NCBI GenBank assembly: GCA_032622095.1
Contig: CP136065.1
Location: 94,369,343-94,433,342 of the forward strand
Direction: 5' to 3'
DNA: 64,000 nucleotides
DNA from: Siphonodentalium dalli
Taxonomy: Eukaryota; Mollusca; Scaphopoda; Gadilida; Siphonodentaliidae
The notes below the pieces were generated by a model, which worked only from the letters and a program-made list of their open reading frames with translations, ran no database searches and was not told the DNA's origin. How positions within the stretch are numbered: position 1 is the first letter of the stretch; every line of letters starts with the position of its first letter. The translations under genes and the position numbers were made by a program. Positions 57,824 through 64,000 of this stretch are shown here, in pieces.

Positions 57824-58868
57824 AGTCGAGTTTTTTTCCAAAACTCGACTTATAGTTTGATGAGGGACGGTGTGTGAGTACATATCCATGCTCGTAAGCT
57901 GCAGACAGAAAATCGGGTTCGTCCGCACATTTATTACAGAGTTATGGCCCTTTGAATGTTCAGCTCGTTAGCGCGATAACTTCAACAAACGTTATCCGAT
58001 TTGATTGAAATTTGGTATATAGGTGTCTCCCAAGAATATCTCGGATGAGATCGAAAACCGGCCTCGTCCGATAAAATTTGATAGAGTTATGGCCCTTAAT
58101 TAGTCATTTTTCACGAATTTTCAGCTCGTTAGCGCGATAACTTCAACAAACGTTATCCGATTTGATTGAAATTTGGTATATAGGTGTCTCCCAAGAATAT
58201 CTCGGATGAGTTCGAAAACCGGCCTCGTCCGATAAAATTTGATAAGAGTTATGGCCCTTAATTAGTTATTTTTCACGAATTTTCAGCTCGTTAGCGTGAT
58301 AACTTCAACAAACGTTATCCGATTTGATTGAAATTTGGTATATAGGTGTCTCGCAAGAATATCTCGGATGAGTTCGAAAACCGGACTTGTCCGATAAAAT
58401 TTGATAGAGTTATGGTCCTTAATTAGTCATTTTTCACGAATTTTCAGCTCGTTAGCGCGATAACTTCAACAAACGTTATCCGATTTGATTGAAATTTGGT
58501 ATATAGGTGTCTCCCAAGAATATCTCGGTTGAGTTCGAAAACCGGCCAGGTCCGATAAAATTTGATCGAGTTATGGCCCTTAATTAGTAATTTTTCGTGA
58601 ATTTTTAGCTCGTTAGCGCGATAACTTCAACAAACGTCCTCCGATTTGTTTAAAATTTGGAATAGACATACTTGCCAAGAATATTTCGGACGAGTTCGAA
58701 AACCAGCCTGGGCCGATAAAATTTGATGGAGTTATGGCCCTTAATTAGTCATTTTTCGATTTTACCTATTAATTAGTCTACCGATACTGATGCACACCAA
58801 TTGGCGGTAGCCACCGGCGGTAAGCCACCGAAAACGAGACACAGCATCTCTGATGCCACCTCTTGTTT
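57824..58868. mobile_element. tandem-core element, five units of about 164 bp
   Basis: A start hairpin AGTCGAG/CTCGACT around TTTTTTTCCAAAA. The unit contains CAGCTCGTTAGCGCGATAAC, GATTGAAATTTGGTATATAG and GAGTTATGGCCCTTAATTAG, repeated about five times at high identity. The 3' end has a hairpin GCATCTCTGATGC followed by CACCTCTTGTTT. Confidence 0.8.
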
Positions 58869-58978
58869 GTTAAAGTTACCATGCCCGTCTTGTAAATATA
58901 AGCACTCTTTATTTGGCATATGCATTCGCTTTTAGCGATAGGTTCGATTGGATATACTCATGACTGGACGCTCTGTCA

Positions 58979-59074
58979 AATATATATTATTGATGGGAGA
59001 AATGAATGTAGAATTATACCTAATTGAGAGTCACTATACCGGCCACAGCCGAAAACACTGCATTTATTTGGCAT
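58979..59074 (-). pseudogene. THAP-like zinc-finger start, fragment
   Basis: On the minus strand a frame with MPNKCSVFGC, then ILHSF, resembles the start of a THAP domain (MPxxC-x4-C ... FHxFP), a DNA-binding zinc finger found in host genes and in P-element-like transposases. It stops after 32 residues. The later Cys/His ligands and the donor are missing or not in view, so it is probably a remnant. The upstream minus frame (59496-59182) has no recognisable motif beyond CHKCCLESYC. Confidence 0.35.
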
Positions 59075-59571
59075 TGTCACGAATGAATGAACAAAAAATG
59101 ATTGGGAATATACGGGACACTCGGGGCATATATATGGAAAATTAATACAACACCGTGGGCACGCACGCGAATATATAGAGTTCACATGTTGGCTCGTGTT
59201 TTATAAGCTTTATATTTGACACAACTGTTATCTACCCCGCTAAATCGGCCTTCTATATTTTTGTCAGAACAATAACTTTCCAAACAGCACTTATGACAAA
59301 TCACAAGTGAAGGTAACTCACCGGGCGATGACAATTCACTACGTATACACAATGTAATTGACATGCCCCGCAGTAATTCCAGTACACTGACGAGCTCATG
59401 TCGATTCCACATTTTACATCGCCACTCAGATGACGTCATATAGGTAGACACAATTAACTCTGACTCCGAATCCTTGTTTTTAATTAGTCCACTCATTTGA
59501 TGTCGTATGAGGATTTGCGACGGAGATAGCCGACAGCCGGTGGGGGTATTATTTATTTATTAACTCAACTT

Positions 59572-60222
59572 TACTTTGTAAAGTTTGAGCTATTGCCATG
59601 GCTTTATTGTCCGCTGTGCGTGTGTGTGTGCGTGATCCGTCAACAATTTCCTTTAGCACGGGCTACAGGTCGTACCTTTGGTCGGATCATTATGAAATTT
59701 GTCATGGCTGTTTACTTTGACATGTAGATGGGAACGAGTCATTTTGGGGTCATTCGGCAAAAAAACATGGCCGTCAGTGGCCATCTTGGATTTCAAAATT
59801 CAATCCATTAGCACGGGCTACAGGTCGTACTTTTCGTCTGATCATCATTAAATTTGTCATGGATGTTAATATAGACATGTAGATGGGAACGAGTCATTTT
59901 GGGGTCGTTTGGCCAAAAAACATGGCCGCCAGTAGCCATCTTGGATGTTACTCTTTGCATGACTAAATCCTTTGGCACAGGCCACAGGTCGTACCTTTGG
60001 TCAGATCATTATGAGATTTGTCATAGCTGTTGACATTGATATGTAGATGGGAACGAGTCATTTTGGGGTCATTTGGCAAAAAAACATGGCTGCCAGCAGC
60101 CATCTTGGATTTTACTCTTTGCATAACTAGGCCTTTCAACTTTCAACATTTCTAATCACTCCATTGACTGTAACACATGAAATTATTCCCTTTCCAAGTT
60201 GAGCTACAGTCTCATTGACACT
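59572..60222. mobile_element. tandem-core element, AGCTCAACTT family, short copy
   Basis: The same left end (ACTCAACTTTACTTTGTAAA) and right end (CCAAGTTGAGCTACAGT) as 7302-9261, but only about three core units. Copy-number difference is the main divergence between the two copies. Confidence 0.8.
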
Positions 60223-60239
60223 TTCATTTATCAGCTTAT

Positions 60240-61269
60240 TTATTACGCGATTGTTATGGGACTTGGATCATTGTGATCACAATAGGGGTGGCTTTCCAAT
60301 AGTGTTTTGTTATATTCATCAGGATAGCAATCCTTTAAGTATGCATATGTCCCAACAGCGTGTTTAAAATATATTTATTGATTTAATGATGTTCTTACTC
60401 ACTACAATGGTTTTATAAATGATCTCTTGTGTTGCATAATACTTTTTGTATCATAGAATGGTGATGTTGGGTTGTAAATTGAATTTCAGCCATTGTTATT
60501 TCTCCCTGACAACAGTCCTCTTCTCCATAGTAACCAAACAGGGAGAAATTTTCCCAGTTTAGGCTGATGCCTAATATTTATGATTCCCCATTTAATTCTA
60601 GTGTCTCCTATATCATGCTGTTACAACAACTGAATCTCACCAAAAGCTGCTTTTGCAGTCAATAGTAACTTATTACCAATAATTATCCCCCATATTTCTT
60701 AGAAATACTCGTATGCGCAATCTAGTTCTTACTGTAGTCAGCTAAATTCATAGATCCATAGCATTTATCGTCTCAGTGAAAACCAAACTTGGATGAAATG
60801 TTTTAGAGACCGTCTGACACATGTCAGGTACTAATAGAAGCCTGTCTGACACTTTCGTCTGACTTGGGTAACTTTGCAAAGAAAATTTCCGTTTCTATGG
60901 AGGGTAAATGAGGAAAAACAAATTTATTTCTATTATTTCATCTACTTTTTTGTTGCTCTAAGGACAGAAATTATACACTTGTAGTACAAATCCTACCCAT
61001 ATTCCATTCAATAAACCCATTATATAAATTGTGATATTAAACGTTCGTTTAATAACAGGAAATAGTGCCAGGTGACCTTTGACTTCCGGTTTTTCGTCTG
61101 TTTACATTCTTTACGCTACGTTTCAAAATACTATGGCTTCCAATATTTTTCCAAGAAACTATAATGAATGAAGAGTTTGAAAAGTTATGTCATTAAATAT
61201 ATGCCATATTTAAGCCAAAGGGTCTTTATTTATCTGAGACTATTTCTTTACGCGGGCAAACAACGCATA
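60240..61269. other. no recognised gene
   Basis: AT-rich. Contains a palindromic TTTCTCCCTG/CAGGGAGAAA pair near 60500-60550. Confidence 0.4.
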
Positions 61270-61410
61270 CAGTAATGCCCTAAGTAATCGACCCCTTAAG
61301 CACAGCAGAATTATGGGTAACTTTTCTGGATTTAGTTGGAAATATGGCTTGTTGCCATTCATCGGAAAGCTCTCACTATTCTGCTGTGTCGATTACTTGG
61401 GGCATTACTG
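61270..61410. mobile_element. TA-flanked palindromic MITE, internally deleted
   Basis: TACAGTAATGCCCTAAGTAA ... GGGGCATTACTGTA. Most of the second arm is missing. Confidence 0.8.
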
Positions 61411-61520
61411 TAGTTACGTGAAACGTCATCGCATGCCTTATAGAAGCCAATGTTAATATCAAATCCCATTTATTGATTTAAGTATGTTTTGTCGATGTTT
61501 TGGATCATGTAATAAATAGA

Positions 61521-61672
61521 ATCTACAACCTGTCCCCAGTTTATAGCTGAATTTACAAAAATTGTCCAGTAAATTTGGTCTGGAACTCGCCAAAGGCTTG
61601 GTCCCGACCTAATTTACTGGACTCATTTTGTAAATTCCAGTATACACTGGAGAGCCGTTGTAGATCCTCTAT
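61521..61672. repeat. palindrome of about 150 bp
   Basis: Arms TCCAGTAAATTTGGTC and GACCTAATTTACTGGA, continuing outward (TTTACAAAAAT / ATTTTGTAAA; TCTACAAC / GTTGTAGA). No element termini recognised. Confidence 0.7.
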
Positions 61673-62169
61673 ATCTCTATTATTTATATTAACACATCCA
61701 GCTGTATATGACAAAAAATGAATTTATTTTGTTTACTTTCTGACTTGCTGATAAGCATGCAAATAAAAGTGGTGAGGATATTCCTGACTAATATAAGAAA
61801 TGTTTGTGGTTATTATCACTAAATACTGTCAGACACCATGTCAAACTCAAATACAAATGAACAGACATTGGGTTGTTTTGCATCTGACAATGTGCGATGT
61901 CAGGTGGTTAAATGCAGATATTCACTGGAGACAGCTGGGTATACTAACGAGAGGATGTGTCCTGAGTCACACAGATATACACATGTAGCTGGCATTGATT
62001 ATTGAATTGAGGATTAAGTAATGTCTTCAAATTCAAAACTACTGCTCGATCACAGGTAAGTGTGTGTATTGTAAACTTCAGAAAAATAGTTATCAACAAT
62101 GAGTTCAAATTGAATTTCATTCTTATTCAAAATTGGTGGTGGTTGATCAGAAGCGTGATAGATGTATAA

Positions 62170-62621
62170 TGCTTTCTATATTAAATACTCATTAATGAGT
62201 TGTTCCCTTAAACAAATTTTGTTTTTTATTTGGTTGAATTTTTTTTGGGTATACTTAAGCATGCTATAGCGAATTTAAAAACAAACTGGATAAGTCCTTA
62301 GGGGCATGTTATAACTCAAAACTATCACCAAGTATTCATAGTAATAATTTTGATGCCCATGAAAAACGTAAGATTCCCTGGCACTAAACCTACAAAATAA
62401 GCCTGGCACTGAAAGAGTTAAGAAAAGTTCAGACAATTAGTTCAACAGGTCGTTTTGTTGAACTCATTATCTGAACATTTCCCACCAATGAATATGAATC
62501 CCTCAGCATTTATATTATCTTTTCATCTGACTGTCGTCTGCTAATTTAACCAGATCAGCTCTCCAAATGTATGACGGACCATTCCAATGTATACCTTTAT
62601 AACTGATAGTAATAGAAAGGG
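62170..62621. mobile_element. TTAA MITE, CCCTTTCTATACTAAATA family, with nested TTAA relic
   Basis: The left end CTTTCTATATTAAATACTC and the right end TAATAGAAAGGG with TTAA (62622-62625). TTAA-flanked sequence 62212-62417 sits inside at CCCTTAAGAAAAG. Its right end (CTGGCACTGAAAGAG) resembles the CCCTTTGAGTGCCAGG family. Confidence 0.7.
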
Positions 62622-62634
62622 TTAAGTTAATTAA

Positions 62635-63050
62635 GCGCCCCCATCAATTACTATTTATTTGGATTTGGGGGTAAAAAAATATTTGATTCGAGTCGAGGAA
62701 CCCACCTATTAAAGCTCAGTTATTAGATATCAATTTTTTAAATCTATCATTTTTCACCATCAAGAATTATTAGTGGCCCAGTAAAAAGTCGACGATCTCG
62801 GACCAAATTGCGGATGAAGATGGATAACTCTAAAATCAAGAGGCTTCCTGTTGAAATAAGGACAAATTTTGTCGGAACAACATGTTGATAAATAACACAT
62901 TTCGGACAATTTTATACTATAGTTGACAGTGGTTACAGGTGGTTAGCATTATTTTTGGGTAATCAATTCTGATAACTGAAGCGGCATTTCTAAAAATGTT
63001 GTTGTTGTTGGAATCTGATTATATGGGGACCACCAAATCGGATTGAGTAC
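62635..63050. mobile_element. relic of the AGGTACTCAACC TTAA element
   Basis: Shared GGGGGTAAAAAAATATTTGA, TTCGAGTCGAGGAACCCA and the right end GGATTGAGTAC. TTAA at 62631-62634. Confidence 0.65.
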
Positions 63051-63211
63051 ATCAATATATACTATTTTACTTTACTCACTGAATTATGGTGGAAAGATGG
63101 TCTATCTCTTCCTGTAACAAGTTTTATATAGTTTCCTGGGTATAAAATAATAACTATGAATCGAAGACCCCTGTCTGCAAATGCTTCTATCAATCAATAT
63201 CGATTTAAATT

Positions 63212-64000
63212 TACCCCCTTTTTAAAAAAAAAGGGGGGTATACTGTTTTGCACCTGTCCGTCCGTCCGTCTGTACATCCGTCCGTCCGATGTCTGTTCAT
63301 GTCATAACTTGAACAATAGTGCTCGGATCTCAATGATATTAGGTATGGTTGTTCACTACTATGAGGACATTCAATAGAGGCTTCCATCGTTTTGTTCGGA
63401 TTTTCCATTCTAGAGTTATTCATCTTTGTTTATCTGGAAATGTTGGCTTTTAGGTCTGTCTGGTGTCTGTTCATGTCGTAACTTCAACAGTTGTGCTGGG
63501 ATCTCAATGAAATTTGGTACGGATGTTCACAACTATGAGGGCATTCAATGGAGGGTTCCATCGTTTTGTTCGTATTTTCCATTCTAGAGTTATTCATCTT
63601 TGTTTATCTGGAAATGTTGGCTTTTTGGTCTGTCTGTTGTCTGTTCATGTCGTAACTTCAACAGTTGTGCTGGGATCTCAATGAAATTTTGTATGGATGT
63701 TCACTACTATGGGGACATTAAAAAGAGGGTTCCATCGCTTTGTTCGGATTTTCCATTATTGAGTTATACATCTTTGTTTATCTGGAAATGTTGGCTTTTT
63801 GGTCCGTCTGGTGTCTGTTCATGTCGTAACTTCAACAGTTGTGCTGGGATCTCAATGAAATTTGGTATGGATGTTCACCACTGAGGACATTCAATAGAGG
63901 GTTCCATTGTTCTGTTTGGCTTTTCCATTCTAGAATTATTCAAGTTCGTTTATCTGGACATGTTGGCTGTTTGGTCCATCCGATGTCTGTTCAGGTCATA
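63212..64000. repeat. tandem-core element running off the window
   Basis: A start hairpin CCCCCTTTTTAAAA/AAGGGGGGTAT, a CCGTCCGTCCG run, then at least four units of about 180 bp with GGGATCTCAATGAAATTTGG, TCTAGAGTTATTCATCTTTG and TATCTGGAAATGTTGGCTTT. The same unit type occurs at 22087-22650. Confidence 0.8.

Overview
This is eukaryotic, AT-rich, intron-rich nuclear DNA, most likely from a marine invertebrate. A lophotrochozoan, perhaps a bivalve mollusc, is my best guess. The guess rests on many non-autonomous elements with GTCC/CCGT microsatellites and roughly 160-bp core repeats, which resemble elements I know from bivalves; the sequence does not prove it. I found no bacterial-type operon, rRNA, tRNA or CRISPR array.

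One host gene runs left to right across about two thirds of the window. Ten exons can be chained by splice signals and codon phase: 5471-5652, 7119-7177, about 9424-9727, 14614-14725, 17986-18036, 23672-23943, 29280-29643, 34984-35179, 38937-39763 and 43048-43181 (stop at 43179). The first two exons encode the second half of an extended PHD (ePHD) zinc finger. The middle exons encode polar, low-complexity sequence. The 276-codon penultimate exon encodes a folded domain I do not recognise, and the last exon a basic tail that looks like a nuclear localisation signal. The 5' end of the gene lies left of the window or beyond the LINE at its left edge. Exons 4-10 total 1956 nt, exactly 652 codons. 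Exon 3 needs one extra base to stay open.

The rest is mostly transposable elements, often nested, and many boundaries can be read from target-site duplications (TSDs). They include a CR1/L2-like LINE split by a 2.7-kb Mutator-like element with 305-bp inverted repeats; a 2.0-kb pogo/Tigger-like element with transposase remnants; five hAT-type insertions or families with 8-bp TSDs; a TA-flanked palindromic MITE family (7 copies); and several TTAA-flanked (piggyBac-type) MITE families. Some TTAA families with different termini carry the same internal hairpin. Several families of tandem-core elements have short hairpins just before a CT(A/T)G-type 3' end, reminiscent of Helitron ends. Minisatellites and simple repeats fill further intron space.

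Right of 43.5 kb I see almost only repeats, plus weak protein-like remnants such as a THAP-like start on the minus strand near 59.0 kb. Functional statements about the gene rest on one recognised domain; everything else is structural description.
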